This document shows, one piece after another, positions 7,887 to 16,595 of a DNA stretch of 33,395 bases. Position 1 is the first letter of the stretch, and every line of letters begins with the position of its first letter. Under the pieces are notes generated by a model, which did not search any database, was not told the DNA's origin, and worked only from the letters and a program-made list of their open reading frames with translations. Origin of the DNA: HGM04593 sp045661225 (GTDB taxonomy: Bacteria; Bacteroidota; Bacteroidia; Bacteroidales; Bacteroidaceae); contig JAZRFF010000019.1 in assembly GCA_045661225.1 (NCBI GenBank), positions 1-33,395 of the forward strand, written 5' to 3'. A program made the translations under genes and the position numbers.

Positions 7887-7962
7887 TTTTCGTCTGAATT
7901 CGGGAGTCCGGAACTTGTGCCGTATTGCGCTTAAGAAAAGTTGATGACATACAGCACACGCG
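7887..7962 (-). repeat. Diverged relative of the left-end palindrome
   Basis: This stretch aligns with the reverse complement of about 205-288. Shared blocks include CTGAA.TTC.GG, CCGTATTGCGCTTAA (7920-7934) against CTGTATTGCGTTTAA, then AAAAGTT and CATACAGCAC. The centre can still fold, with GTGCCGTAT opposite ATACAGCAC. It is a decayed copy between the terminator and the 3' end of miaA. Confidence 0.6.
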
Positions 7963-7971
7963 TTTTTTTCG

Positions 7972-8871
7972 CTATTTTATGTTGTTTGCGATATGTTCCA
8001 AAATACCTTCAATATTATCGGGGTGGAACCACGCTATATCCTCGTCTTTTCTGTACCAGGTTATTTGTTTGCGTGAGTATATGCGCGTATTCTGTTTAAT
8101 CTTCTCAATGGCGAAGGGTAGTGTCCACTCGCCGTCAAGGTACTTGAAAATCTCTTTGTAACCTACAGTGTTCAGCGAATTATGGTGCTTAAGGGGGGTA
8201 AAACGCTTAACCTCCTCTATAAGCCCCTGTTCAATCATTGCGTCCACGCGGTTGTTGATGCGTTCGTACAACTCCTCACGTTCGCGCTGTAATCCAATCT
8301 TTATTATGTTGAAAGGACGCTCCTTTTTCTGTTGTCTGCGGAAACTGCTGTACTTACGGCCTGTCATATAGCAAATTTCCAGAGCGTGCATTACGCGCTT
8401 GGGATTCTTAATGTCAGCCTCACCATAGTACTCCGGGTCCAATATGCGCAGTTCGTCGGCCAGACGCTCAAGACCTTCGCGTTCATATTTGTCGAGCACC
8501 ATTGCACGCGTTTCGGCATCGACGGTTGGAATGTCGTCTATTCCGTTGCACACAGCGTCAATGTACATCATTGAACCGCCTGCCATAAGCATTGTCGGGT
8601 GCGTGGGAAACTCTTTCTCGAGCAACGCTATAACCTCCTCCTCGTAGCGCGCTGCACTATAATAGTCGCCGGGCAATAGCTGCCCTACAAAGTAGTGCTT
8701 GCGGCTACAGAGTGTCTCCTTGTCGGGCATTGCCGTTCCAATCTCCATACCTTTGTACATCTGCCTCGAATCGGCCGATATAATGGGGCAATTGTAACGC
8801 GCAGCAATGGCGAGGCTCGTGTCGGTCTTTCCTACCGCGGTAGGCCCAATAAGTACGACAAGGTTATTCAT
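7972..8871 (-). CDS. miaA: tRNA dimethylallyltransferase MiaA
   Basis: A 299-aa enzyme that transfers a dimethylallyl group to N6 of A37 in tRNAs reading UNN codons. The P-loop is GPTAVGKT (9-16), the DSR motif with substrate loop is SADSRQMYKGMEIGT (about 33-47), and the AGGSMMYID segment matches the family GGSGLY region. Length is normal. It is the last gene of the lpxD operon, 14 nt after the pRiA4b ORF-3-like gene, and ends shortly before a bidirectional terminator. Confidence 0.95.
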   Translation of the reverse strand: MNNLVVLIGPTAVGKTDTSLAIAARYNCPIISADSRQMYKGMEIGTAMPDKETLCSRKHYFVGQLLPGDYYSAARYEEEVIALLEKEFPTHPTMLMAGGSMMYIDAVCNGIDDIPTVDAETRAMVLDKYEREGLERLADELRILDPEYYGEADIKNPKRVMHALEICYMTGRKYSSFRRQQKKERPFNIIKIGLQREREELYERINNRVDAMIEQGLIEEVKRFTPLKHHNSLNTVGYKEIFKYLDGEWTLPFAIEKIKQNTRIYSRKQITWYRKDEDIAWFHPDNIEGILEHIANNIK

Positions 8872-8885
8872 TTTTTAACAGCCTT

Positions 8886-9452
8886 TTAATAAAGGTCGTC
8901 TATGGAGCTCATATCGCTGACGCCTCCCATATCGAATCCCTCCGGGTCGAGGTCATCATCGTCATACTCGTCGCTGCCATAAAACTCATCGCTGAATTCA
9001 TCGCTTGCACCAACGGCCGGAGCCTTGCTCATAAGCTCTTCAAAATCGAGTGACTGAGCAGGGGCTTCTCCTACGCTGCGTGTGCAGACAGGAGCATCAA
9101 TCTCCTTGCCGAACTCAATCTTGCACAACTCCATATAGAACACTCGGTCGCCAAGCGGGTCGAATACATACATCAGCTTCTGCTTCTCCTCCTCGACAAG
9201 GTCGCCAATTACGGTCTCTGCCATAATGTAGTTCTCTTCCTCGGACATACTGCCCATATCTTCACGGGTAATCTCCACCTGCTTAATCCATCTCTCGTTG
9301 CAGATGAAGAATGAGGTCATCTGGTCATCGGGGTAACCGACACATTCAAGAATAGCGTTGTTCAGCTCAATGAATGTTGCATCGGCGTCAATTTCAATAT
9401 CTCTTCTGAAGTCCTCGACCTCGTCCGATAGTAGTCTGAATTTATATACCAT
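8886..9452 (-). CDS. pRiA4b ORF-3-like (IS1096 TnpR-type) protein
   Basis: A 188-aa protein. The N-terminal ~125 residues resemble the plasmid pRiA4b ORF-3 fold (MVYKFRLLSDEVEDFRRDIEI, later YVFDPLGDRVFYMEL), often annotated IS1096 element passenger TnpR family. The C-terminal ~40 residues are very acidic (DEFSDEFYGSDEYDDDDLDPEG) and probably disordered. No catalytic residues are evident. The gene lies 34 nt after lpxA and 14 nt before miaA on the same strand, with no transposase or terminal inverted repeats nearby, so it appears to be a resident chromosomal gene. Its function is unknown. Confidence 0.75.
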   Translation of the reverse strand: MVYKFRLLSDEVEDFRRDIEIDADATFIELNNAILECVGYPDDQMTSFFICNERWIKQVEITREDMGSMSEEENYIMAETVIGDLVEEEKQKLMYVFDPLGDRVFYMELCKIEFGKEIDAPVCTRSVGEAPAQSLDFEELMSKAPAVGASDEFSDEFYGSDEYDDDDLDPEGFDMGGVSDMSSIDDLY

Positions 9453-9486
9453 ATTATTCTGGTTTTTTCAATCTTGGTTCAATATT

Positions 9487-10260
9487 TTAATTACCTATGA
9501 TACCTCTTGTCGAGTCTTTCTCTATGAAACGAAGAATATACTCAACCTCAGGTGTAATGTTTCCGGCTTCTTTAATTCTCTCTATCGCAGTTGACACAAT
9601 TGTTCCGCTGCCGTATATATGTCTGTAGGCCTCGTTTATGGCGCGGATAGTCTCGTTGCTGAACCCGCGACGGCGAAGACCTATAAGGTTAAGGCCGCAG
9701 TACTTTGCCGGCTCGCGTCCGATGATTACGTAAGGCGGTACGTCCTTGTTTATACGACTTCCGCCCTGAATCATTACGTAGCTGCCTATGTAGCTGAACT
9801 GGTGTACAAGAACGCAAGCACTGAGAATTGCACAGTCGTGAATAACAACCTCGCCGGCTATTTTTGTCGAGTTACCAATGATGCAACCACTGCCGACAAC
9901 ACTGTCGTGACCTATGTGCGAATTCTCCATTAGCAAATTGTTGCTGCCTACAACAGTCTTGCCCCTTGAGGCTGTACCGCGGCTTATAGTGACATTCTCG
10001 CGAATCATATTGTTGTCGCCAATCTCGGCGGTTGTCTCCTCACCCGCAAATTTAAGGTCCTGCGGAGTAGCAGCAATTACCGCTCCGTGATATATCTTGT
10101 TATTGTTGCCCATTCTTGTACCGCTCAATATAGATGCGTGTGCCATAATGTGACAATTGTCGCCAATAACAACGTTGTCCTCAATATACACAAATGGTTC
10201 AACAGTGCAGTTCTCTCCAATTTTTGCACCGGGGTGAATATATGCTAAAGGGCTAATCAT
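9487..10260 (-). CDS. lpxA: UDP-N-acetylglucosamine acyltransferase LpxA
   Basis: A 257-aa acyltransferase that starts lipid A synthesis by moving a 3-hydroxyacyl chain from acyl carrier protein to UDP-GlcNAc. The left-handed beta helix is visible as hexapeptide repeats of the (I/V)GDN type through residues 1-190, followed by a helical C-terminus. The motif NSHIGHDS (113-120) places H118 at the catalytic histidine corresponding to H125 of E. coli LpxA. It lies 11 nt after lpxC-fabZ in the same operon. The enzyme is expected in the cytoplasm. Confidence 0.96.
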   Translation of the reverse strand: MISPLAYIHPGAKIGENCTVEPFVYIEDNVVIGDNCHIMAHASILSGTRMGNNNKIYHGAVIAATPQDLKFAGEETTAEIGDNNMIRENVTISRGTASRGKTVVGSNNLLMENSHIGHDSVVGSGCIIGNSTKIAGEVVIHDCAILSACVLVHQFSYIGSYVMIQGGSRINKDVPPYVIIGREPAKYCGLNLIGLRRRGFSNETIRAINEAYRHIYGSGTIVSTAIERIKEAGNITPEVEYILRFIEKDSTRGIIGN

Positions 10261-10271
10261 AGTTTTGTCTT

Positions 10272-11660
10272 TTAATCTTTTTTCTTTATAATTTGTCCTG
10301 TGAATTGTGCTTCTGCCACCAGATTCTCGCCGACGAATACGTATCCCTTCATCATTGAAATTCCGTGACGTAATGGAACCGGTTGCTCAACTTTGAATAC
10401 AAGTGTGTCGCCGGGTACAACCTTTTTGTGGAATGCAATTTTGTCAATCCTTAGAAAATATGTCGAATATTGTTTGGGGTCGTCAAGCATATTCATAACC
10501 AACAACGCTCCGCATTGCGACATTGCCTCGACAAGAAGAACTCCCGGCATAATAGGCTCGTCAGGGAAGTGTCCAGCAAAGAACGACTCGTTCATTGTTA
10601 CATTCTTTGTGCCCACAATGTAGTTTGAACCAAGTTCTATAACCTTGTCGACAAGGAGCATTGGGTTGCGGTGGGGAAGTAGTTCCTTAATGCGTCTTAT
10701 GTCCATTATAGGCGTGCGGTTAGGGTCGTACACCGGAGCCTGAATCTGATGCTCGCGTATAACCTTACGCATCGCGCGCGCGAACTTATTATTTATTGTG
10801 TGTCCGGGACACGTTGCAATTATTCGGCCCTGCAACGGTTTGCCAATAAGGGCAAGGTCACCAATAATATCAAGCAATTTGTGACGCGCAGGCTCGTTGT
10901 TCCATACAAGGGGCTTGTGGTTCAGATAACCCAGCTTTTTTGCGTCCATACGTGGAATGCCAATAACATCGGCAAGCTGGTCGAACTTCTCCTGCGGCAT
11001 TTCGCGCTCGTATATTACAATAGCATTGTCAAGGTCACCACCTTTAATTAGTCCAAGGTGCATAAGAGGCTCAAGCTCGCGTACAAATACGAATGTACGG
11101 CTCGATGCAATCTCCTCCTTGAACTCCTCCATACTCTCTAAAGTAGCATATTGATTAAAGAGTATGTCACTGTCGTAGTGGACAAGCACGTTAAGACTGA
11201 AGTTTTCATCGGGGAGAATCATTATAGAACTGCCGGTGTTTTCGTCTTTAATCTCAATCTTATGTTTAATGATAAAGACATCTTTCTCGGCATTTTGCTC
11301 TTTAATGCCAATTCTCTCAATATTCTCGACATAGAATTTTGCACTGCCGTCGAGTATTGGAAATTCCGGACCGTTTACTTGCATAAGACAATTGTCGATG
11401 CCCAATGCAAATAGCGCAGCCATTGCGTGTTCAATAGTGCTGACACGTGCTTCGCCTTTTGTTAGAACTGTGCCGCGTGTCGTTTCGGTAACATTCTCGG
11501 CAACCGCATCAATAATTGGTTCGCCGGGTAAGTCTATGCGTTGTATCTTGTATCCGTAATTCTCGGGAGCTGGGTTGAATGTCACGGTCAGACTGAGACC
11601 TGTGTGCAATCCCTTGCCGAATAGTGAAAAACTTCCGTTTAGTGTCTTCTGCTTGTTCAT
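10272..11660 (-). CDS. lpxC/fabZ: Bifunctional LpxC deacetylase / FabZ dehydratase
   Basis: A 462-aa fusion. The N-terminal ~305 residues are LpxC, the zinc deacetylase that commits UDP-3-O-acyl-GlcNAc to lipid A. Zinc ligands are H78 (STIEHAM), H260 and D264 (RHKLLDIIGD), with H287 in CPGHT. The C-terminal ~145 residues are FabZ, the 3-hydroxyacyl-ACP dehydratase of fatty acid synthesis, with LLPHRNPMLLVDKV (328-341) and GHFPDEPIMPG (363-373), catalytic H364 and E378. The fusion is usual in Bacteroidota and joins the two pathways that compete for hydroxyacyl-ACP. Gaps of 10-11 nt link it to lpxD and lpxA. Confidence 0.96.
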   Translation of the reverse strand: MNKQKTLNGSFSLFGKGLHTGLSLTVTFNPAPENYGYKIQRIDLPGEPIIDAVAENVTETTRGTVLTKGEARVSTIEHAMAALFALGIDNCLMQVNGPEFPILDGSAKFYVENIERIGIKEQNAEKDVFIIKHKIEIKDENTGSSIMILPDENFSLNVLVHYDSDILFNQYATLESMEEFKEEIASSRTFVFVRELEPLMHLGLIKGGDLDNAIVIYEREMPQEKFDQLADVIGIPRMDAKKLGYLNHKPLVWNNEPARHKLLDIIGDLALIGKPLQGRIIATCPGHTINNKFARAMRKVIREHQIQAPVYDPNRTPIMDIRRIKELLPHRNPMLLVDKVIELGSNYIVGTKNVTMNESFFAGHFPDEPIMPGVLLVEAMSQCGALLVMNMLDDPKQYSTYFLRIDKIAFHKKVVPGDTLVFKVEQPVPLRHGISMMKGYVFVGENLVAEAQFTGQIIKKKD

Positions 11661-11670
11661 AGACGTGAGG

Positions 11671-12702
11671 TTATTTGTTTTTCAAGTTTTCAAGTTCTCT
11701 TGTCAGTTGCTTTATCTTCTTGTCCATTGCCGGCAGACGCTTTACGTAGGCCATTGCGCGTATATACTCCTTTGCGTCCATTGCCGGAGCACCAAGAAGA
11801 GTCTCGCCGCCCTTAAGGTTGCCTATCGTTCCACACTGCGGACCAACGGTAGTGCGGTCGCCTATAGTGCTGTGACCCGACACGCCGGCCTGACCGCCGA
11901 AAATGCACCATTGGCCAATTTTTGTTGAACCGGCAACGCCCACCTGTGCCGCCATAGCGGTGTGACTGCCAATTTCGCCATTGTGGGCTATCTGTATCAG
12001 GTTATCCAGCTTTACGCCACTATGTATTATTGTCGAACCCATTGTAGCGCGGTCTATACAGGTGTTTGCACCAATTTCCACATCGTTCTCAATTACAACA
12101 ATACCAACCTGAGGAATTTTGTTATAGCCATTGAATGTGGGTGCAAAGCCGAATCCGTCGGCACCTATCACGCAGCCGCTATGCAGAATGCAATTTTCGC
12201 CGACACGACAGTCGTGATATATTGTAACGTGCGCATACAGGGTAGTGCCGTTGCCTACTTTTACTCCGTCTCCAATGGATACATTGTCGTGTATGCAACA
12301 GTTGTCACCAATCTCGCAGCCCTCGCCAATAACCACAAATGGTGCAATGTAACAGTTGCTGCCTATTTTTGCGCTGTTGGCAATAGATGCAAGCGAACTG
12401 ATGCCTGTCTTTTTGGGCTTTGCCGATTCGTACATCATCATAAGTTTTGCAAGGCACTCGTATGCATTGTCCACCTTGATGAGTGTGGCTTTAATTTCGT
12501 CCTTTGGCTCAAAGTCACGATTCACAAGCACCACCGACGACTCGGTAGTGTATATATATTCGGCGTATTTTGGGTTAGCCAGAAACGATAAGGCTCCGGG
12601 CACTCCCTCTTCAATCTTGGCGAATGTATAAACCTCGGCATTCTCGTTGCCGACAACCTCGCCATTGACAAACGCTGCTATCTCTTTTGCTGTGAATTTC
12701 AT
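11671..12702 (-). CDS. lpxD: UDP-3-O-acyl-glucosamine N-acyltransferase LpxD
   Basis: A 343-aa acyltransferase adding the N-linked hydroxyacyl chain in the third step of lipid A synthesis. It has an N-terminal uridine-binding domain (1-100), then hexapeptide repeats of a left-handed beta helix (about 105-300), and a C-terminal helix. The catalytic histidine is H240 in QIAHN, and GADGFGFAP (180-188) is the conserved family segment. It is the first gene of the operon lpxD, lpxC-fabZ, lpxA, pRiA4b ORF-3-like, miaA. Confidence 0.96.
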   Translation of the reverse strand: MKFTAKEIAAFVNGEVVGNENAEVYTFAKIEEGVPGALSFLANPKYAEYIYTTESSVVLVNRDFEPKDEIKATLIKVDNAYECLAKLMMMYESAKPKKTGISSLASIANSAKIGSNCYIAPFVVIGEGCEIGDNCCIHDNVSIGDGVKVGNGTTLYAHVTIYHDCRVGENCILHSGCVIGADGFGFAPTFNGYNKIPQVGIVVIENDVEIGANTCIDRATMGSTIIHSGVKLDNLIQIAHNGEIGSHTAMAAQVGVAGSTKIGQWCIFGGQAGVSGHSTIGDRTTVGPQCGTIGNLKGGETLLGAPAMDAKEYIRAMAYVKRLPAMDKKIKQLTRELENLKNK

Positions 12703-12736
12703 ATTTCTATCTCTTATTCCTGTGTGCGCTGTTTGG

Positions 12737-12744
12737 CGAAGATA
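12737..12744 (-). promoter_or_regulatory. -7 box of the lpxD operon promoter
   Basis: TATCTTCG on the minus strand (12744-12737), one mismatch from TAnnTTTG and identical to the -7 boxes of rel and purM. No clear -33 TTTG at the usual spacing. It lies about 35 nt before the lpxD start. Confidence 0.45.
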
Positions 12745-12807
12745 GCCATTTCGCGCAAATAACAGTTGCGTTTTTGTAAATTTATGGCAAAAATGAGATT
12801 TTCTATA

Positions 12808-13638
12808 TTAAATAATGTTTCGTGCAGCAAGCTCCTTTTCCATTTGCTGCTGGTAGTCGTATGCCTTTTCTGCCGCTACACTCGCGAAATTTTCGCTGCC
12901 GTCGGCAAAGATAATGGCGCGGCTGGCGTTTACCAAAAGTCCGCAATCGTCATTCATACCATATTTGCACACCTCTTCGAGCGAACCGCCCTGAGCTCCG
13001 ACGCCGGGAACAAGCAAGAAGTGGGTGGGGACTATACGACGTACATTTTCGAACGATTTACCCTGTGTAGCACCAACAACATACATCATATTCTCATCGC
13101 TTCCCCAGGCTTTTGATGTTTCAAGCACCTTTTCGAACAGCATAGTGCCATTCTCGTCCTTTGTCAACTGAAAGTCGTGTGAACCGGGGTTCGATGTAAG
13201 TGCGAGCAGAATAACCCAGCTTCCTTCGTATGTGAGGAACGGCTTTACGCTGTCCTCGCCCATATATGGAGCAACGGTAATTGAGTCAACACGCATCTCC
13301 TCGAAGAATGAGCGTGCATACAGAGCCGAAGTGTTGCCAATGTCGCCACGTTTAGCGTCAGCAATGATGAATATCTCGGGGTAGTTCTCTTTTATGTAGT
13401 TTACAGTCTTTTCAAAACTAATCCAGCCTTTAACGCCGCCGGCCTCGTAAAATGCGAGGTTGGGCTTGTAGGCAACAGTGTAGGGGGCTGTCGCATCAAT
13501 TATTGCTTTGTTGAACTCAAATACAGCATCTTCGTTGCCTTGCAGGTGTGCCGGCAGTTTCTTTATGTCGCTGTCAAGGCCTACGCAAAGAAATGAACGT
13601 TTCTCTTTAATCTGCTTAATTAATTCTTGTCTGTTCAT
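12808..13638 (-). CDS. pyrF: Orotidine 5'-phosphate decarboxylase (type 2)
   Basis: A 276-aa enzyme for the last step of UMP synthesis, OMP to UMP. The catalytic signature ADAKRGDIGNTS (93-104) contains D94, K96 and D99. The N-terminal VGLDSDIKKLP and the overall length fit the longer type 2 PyrF. It lies 13 nt after prfA and is the last gene of the purM unit, linking purine and pyrimidine genes with translation termination in one transcript. Confidence 0.95.
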   Translation of the reverse strand: MNRQELIKQIKEKRSFLCVGLDSDIKKLPAHLQGNEDAVFEFNKAIIDATAPYTVAYKPNLAFYEAGGVKGWISFEKTVNYIKENYPEIFIIADAKRGDIGNTSALYARSFFEEMRVDSITVAPYMGEDSVKPFLTYEGSWVILLALTSNPGSHDFQLTKDENGTMLFEKVLETSKAWGSDENMMYVVGATQGKSFENVRRIVPTHFLLVPGVGAQGGSLEEVCKYGMNDDCGLLVNASRAIIFADGSENFASVAAEKAYDYQQQMEKELAARNII

Positions 13639-13651
13639 AGTCTTATTTTTT

Positions 13652-14761
13652 TTATAATTCTTGTTCTTTCATTCTTTCGGCATTTTCGGCAATTATCAAG
13701 TGGTCTATGCAGTCCTGAATGTCGCCGTTTACAAATGCGCTTAGGTTATATATTGTATAGTTTATCCTGTGGTCGGTGATTCGCCCCTGAGGATAATTGT
13801 ATGTACGTATTTTTGCCGAACGGTCACCTGTGGATACCATAGTCTTGCGCTTGCTCGCAATGTCATCGGCGTATCGTTGGTGTTCGCGGTCATATATCAA
13901 CGTGCGCAGGCGTGCAAGCGCGCGCTCCTTGTTTTTCGGTTGGTCGCGCGTTTCGGTACACTCGATGAGAATCTCCTCAATCTGATTCGTTTCCGGGTTT
14001 AGCCAGGGGTAACGCAGACGCACTCCCGATTCAACTTTGTTGACATTCTGTCCGCCGGCGCCGCTCGAGCGGAATGTGTCCCACTTTATTGCACTTTCGG
14101 TAATCTCAACGTCAAAGGCCTCGGCTTCGGGCAGTACGGCTACCGATGCAGCCGATGTATGCACGCGTCCCTGAGTCTCGGTGGCGGGAACACGTTGTAC
14201 ACGGTGTACTCCCGATTCGTATTTCAGTGTTCCGTAAACCTTGTCGCCGGTGACGGTGCATATAATCTCTTTGTATCCGCCCGATGTTCCCTCGCTGCAA
14301 CTCGAGACTTCGAGTCTCCAGCCTTTACTCTCGCAGTATTTACTGTACATACGGAACAGGTCGCCTGCAAAAATTGCCGCTTCGTCGCCTCCTGTGCCGC
14401 CGCGAATTTCCAATATCGCGTTTTTATCGTCCTGCGGGTCGGCCGGAATGAGCAGAAGCTTAATCTCCTCCTCGGTCTTGGGAATCTCCAACTCACATAC
14501 TTCAATCTCTTCGCGCGCCATCTCTCGCAATTCAGTGTCACTCTCGTTGGCGAGAATGTCCTTTGCATCGCTGAGCGATGTCAGCAACTGAATGTAACGC
14601 TTGCGGGCGTCAAGGATAAGCTCCAACTCGCGATACTCCTTGTTGAGCCTGACGTATCGCTTCATATCGGCGACAACGGCAGGGTCGGTTATTAATGTGG
14701 CAACCTCCTGGAAACGTGCCTCAAGGTCGTTCAGTTTGCTAAGCAGCGAATTCTCTTCCAT
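13652..14761 (-). CDS. prfA: Peptide chain release factor 1
   Basis: A 369-aa class I release factor reading UAA and UAG. The anticodon-mimic tripeptide PAT is at 192-194 and the peptidyl-hydrolase motif GGQ at 236-238 in SSGAGGQNVNKV. The N-terminal ~100 residues form the helical domain. PAT rather than SPF identifies RF1, not RF2. It lies 6 nt after the small membrane protein gene and 13 nt before pyrF. Confidence 0.97.
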   Translation of the reverse strand: MEENSLLSKLNDLEARFQEVATLITDPAVVADMKRYVRLNKEYRELELILDARKRYIQLLTSLSDAKDILANESDTELREMAREEIEVCELEIPKTEEEIKLLLIPADPQDDKNAILEIRGGTGGDEAAIFAGDLFRMYSKYCESKGWRLEVSSCSEGTSGGYKEIICTVTGDKVYGTLKYESGVHRVQRVPATETQGRVHTSAASVAVLPEAEAFDVEITESAIKWDTFRSSGAGGQNVNKVESGVRLRYPWLNPETNQIEEILIECTETRDQPKNKERALARLRTLIYDREHQRYADDIASKRKTMVSTGDRSAKIRTYNYPQGRITDHRINYTIYNLSAFVNGDIQDCIDHLIIAENAERMKEQEL

Positions 14762-14767
14762 ATTCAG

Positions 14768-14974
14768 TTAATTGTACAGGCTTTGCGCCCAAGAGTATTT
14801 TCTTCTGATGACGTTGTACGTGATCAACCCCCAACCGGCCGTGGCAAGGAAATGCATCGCTTTCCCTATTGTCGTAATCAGCTCCGATGCTGTCACAGCC
14901 CAACATTCGTAACACATATACACAAAAGCGCATACGCTTAAAAGGCAAATTATGTAGAAACAAATTTTCCTCAT
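14768..14974 (-). CDS. Small hypothetical membrane protein
   Basis: A 68-aa protein I do not recognise. Two hydrophobic segments are visible, about 4-22 and 43-58, separated by a short polar loop, with a basic end (RRKYSWAQ). It fits the operon neatly: 22 nt after purM and 6 nt before prfA, same strand. That packing is the main argument that it is real; another frame (14739-14963) is open here but overlaps the prfA start. No function is proposed. Confidence 0.6.
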   Translation of the reverse strand: MRKICFYIICLLSVCAFVYMCYECWAVTASELITTIGKAMHFLATAGWGLITYNVIRRKYSWAQSLYN

Positions 14975-14996
14975 ATTGTGTTACTCCTGCTTCGGG

Positions 14997-16163
14997 TTAG
15001 TATCTGAATGTTCCGTAAGGACTTTTAATGATAAGTTCGTTCTTGTCGGCCTCTTCGACGCGTCCTATGATTTGTGCGTCTACACCGAAACTCTTGCTTA
15101 TTGCTATTACCTCTTCGGCATACTCGGGCTTAACATAAACCTCGAGACGGTGTCCCATATTGAATACCTTGTACATCTCGGCCCAGTCTGTTCCGCTTTG
15201 CTCCTTTATTGCCTTGAAAAGCGGCGGGATAGGGAACAGATTGTCTTTTATAACTCGTTTGTTCTCGACAAAGTGCATTACTTTTGTTTGAGCACCGCCC
15301 GAGCAGTGTACCATTCCGTGTATTTGTGGGCGAAGCGCGTCGAGCATCTTCTTGACGATTGGGGCGTATGTGCGTGTCGGCGACAATACCAGCTTGCCGG
15401 CATCGACAGGCGAGCCTTCAACCTCGTCGGTGAGCTTTAACCCGCCCGAATATATAAGTTCGGCAGGAACGCCCTTGTCGTAGCTTTCGGGGTATTTCTC
15501 GGCAAGATATTTGCTGAATACGTCGTGGCGCGCCGATGTAAGACCGTTGCTTCCCATTCCGCCGTTGTACTCTTTTTCGTATGTTGCCTGGCCGTAAGAT
15601 GCCATACCTACAATTACGTCTCCGCCGGCGATATTTGCGTTGTCAATAACATCGTTGCGTTTCATACGGCAAGTAACGGTGCTGTCCACGATTATCGTGC
15701 GTACAAGGTCGCCTACATCGGCAGTCTCGCCGCCTGTAGCGTAAACTCCGACGCCCATCTCGCGCAGTTCGGCAAGCAGCTCGTCGGTGCCGTTGATGAT
15801 GGCCGAAATAACCTCGCCGGGGACAAGCAGTTTGTTGCGTCCTATTGTTGACGACACAAGAATGTTGTCGGTTGCACCCACACACAGAAGGTCGTCTATG
15901 TTCATAATCAATGCGTCCTGCGCAATGCCTTTCCAGACACTTATGTCGCCGGTCTCTTTCCAGTAAAGGTAGGCGAGTGACGATTTTGTGCCGGCGCCGT
16001 CGGCGTGCATAATGTTGCAGTACTCGGGGTCTCCACCCAAAATGTCGGGGATAATCTTGCAGAAAGCCTTTGGGTATAGACCTTTGTCAATGTTCTTTAT
16101 AGCGTTGTGTACATCTTCTTTCGATGCCGATACGCCACGCAGCATATATCTCTGATCGCTCAT
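14997..16163 (-). CDS. purM: Phosphoribosylformylglycinamidine cyclo-ligase (AIR synthase)
   Basis: A 388-aa purine enzyme that converts FGAM to AIR with ATP. PurM signatures in order: HADGAGTKSS near residue 54, ALIMNIDDLLCVGA, TGGETADVGD, GMGSNGLTSAR, LSPTRTYAPIVKK, HCSGGAQTK and FNMGHRLEVYV. It is longer than the ~345-aa E. coli enzyme, as is usual for the Bacteroidota form. It is the first gene of purM, small membrane protein, prfA, pyrF and is preceded by a consensus promoter. Confidence 0.94.
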   Translation of the reverse strand: MSDQRYMLRGVSASKEDVHNAIKNIDKGLYPKAFCKIIPDILGGDPEYCNIMHADGAGTKSSLAYLYWKETGDISVWKGIAQDALIMNIDDLLCVGATDNILVSSTIGRNKLLVPGEVISAIINGTDELLAELREMGVGVYATGGETADVGDLVRTIIVDSTVTCRMKRNDVIDNANIAGGDVIVGMASYGQATYEKEYNGGMGSNGLTSARHDVFSKYLAEKYPESYDKGVPAELIYSGGLKLTDEVEGSPVDAGKLVLSPTRTYAPIVKKMLDALRPQIHGMVHCSGGAQTKVMHFVENKRVIKDNLFPIPPLFKAIKEQSGTDWAEMYKVFNMGHRLEVYVKPEYAEEVIAISKSFGVDAQIIGRVEEADKNELIIKSPYGTFRY

Positions 16164-16194
16164 TTTATGAAGTTTTTTATGTTTGTTTCTTTTG

Positions 16195-16225
16195 CGAAGA
16201 TAATATAAAACACGCGAAAGGCAAA
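16195..16225 (-). promoter_or_regulatory. Promoter for the purM operon
   Basis: Read on the minus strand: TTTG (16225-16222), a 19-nt spacer, TATCTTCG (16202-16195). One mismatch from the Bacteroidota consensus with ideal spacing, about 30 nt before the purM start. Confidence 0.6.
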
Positions 16226-16334
16226 ATAAAAGAGGTATTTTATTGAATAAAAGATAAAAGTTTGGATTATTGCTGCTTTTTATTTGCTGCTTTTTGTTTG
16301 GTAATATATTGTTGTAAAATGATATAAACGTTAC

Positions 16335-16595
16335 TTATTCAAGTACTTTGTCGAGTATGCTTCTTATCTCGTCTTTTGTCACAATGCCTTCGTGCACTTT
16401 TTTGCCGTCGATAAAGAATGCCGGTACGTAGAAATAGTCGAACAGGTCGGCGTAATCAATCTTTATTTCTTCATTTGTTAACTTTGGTACAATCAGGCGA
16501 TAAGTGTCGTTTTCTTCTTGTAGTTCTTGAATGTATTTTAAGGCCTTTTTGCAGTAGGGGCACTTGTCCTGATAGAAAATTTCGAGCTGTTTCAT
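16335..16595 (-). CDS. Glutaredoxin-like thioredoxin-fold protein
   Basis: An 86-aa redox protein. The active-site motif CPYC is at 12-15 in YQDKCPYCKKAL, and VPAFFIDGKKV (57-67) supplies the cis-proline region and following strand of a thioredoxin fold. The single domain with CPYC suggests a glutaredoxin or small thioredoxin that reduces disulfides or mixed disulfides in the cytoplasm; the substrate is not evident. It stands alone, 170 nt upstream of the purM promoter region, reading in the same direction. Confidence 0.82.
   Translation of the reverse strand: MKQLEIFYQDKCPYCKKALKYIQELQEENDTYRLIVPKLTNEEIKIDYADLFDYFYVPAFFIDGKKVHEGIVTKDEIRSILDKVLE

Noticed and set aside
8886..9452. Part of an IS1096-like mobile element
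   Set aside because: No transposase, terminal inverted repeats or target duplication are seen; the gene fits tightly into the lpx-miaA operon.
14739..14963. Alternative 74-codon frame between prfA and purM
   Set aside because: It overlaps the prfA start, is less hydrophobic and less tidy than the 68-aa frame, which fits the operon gaps.
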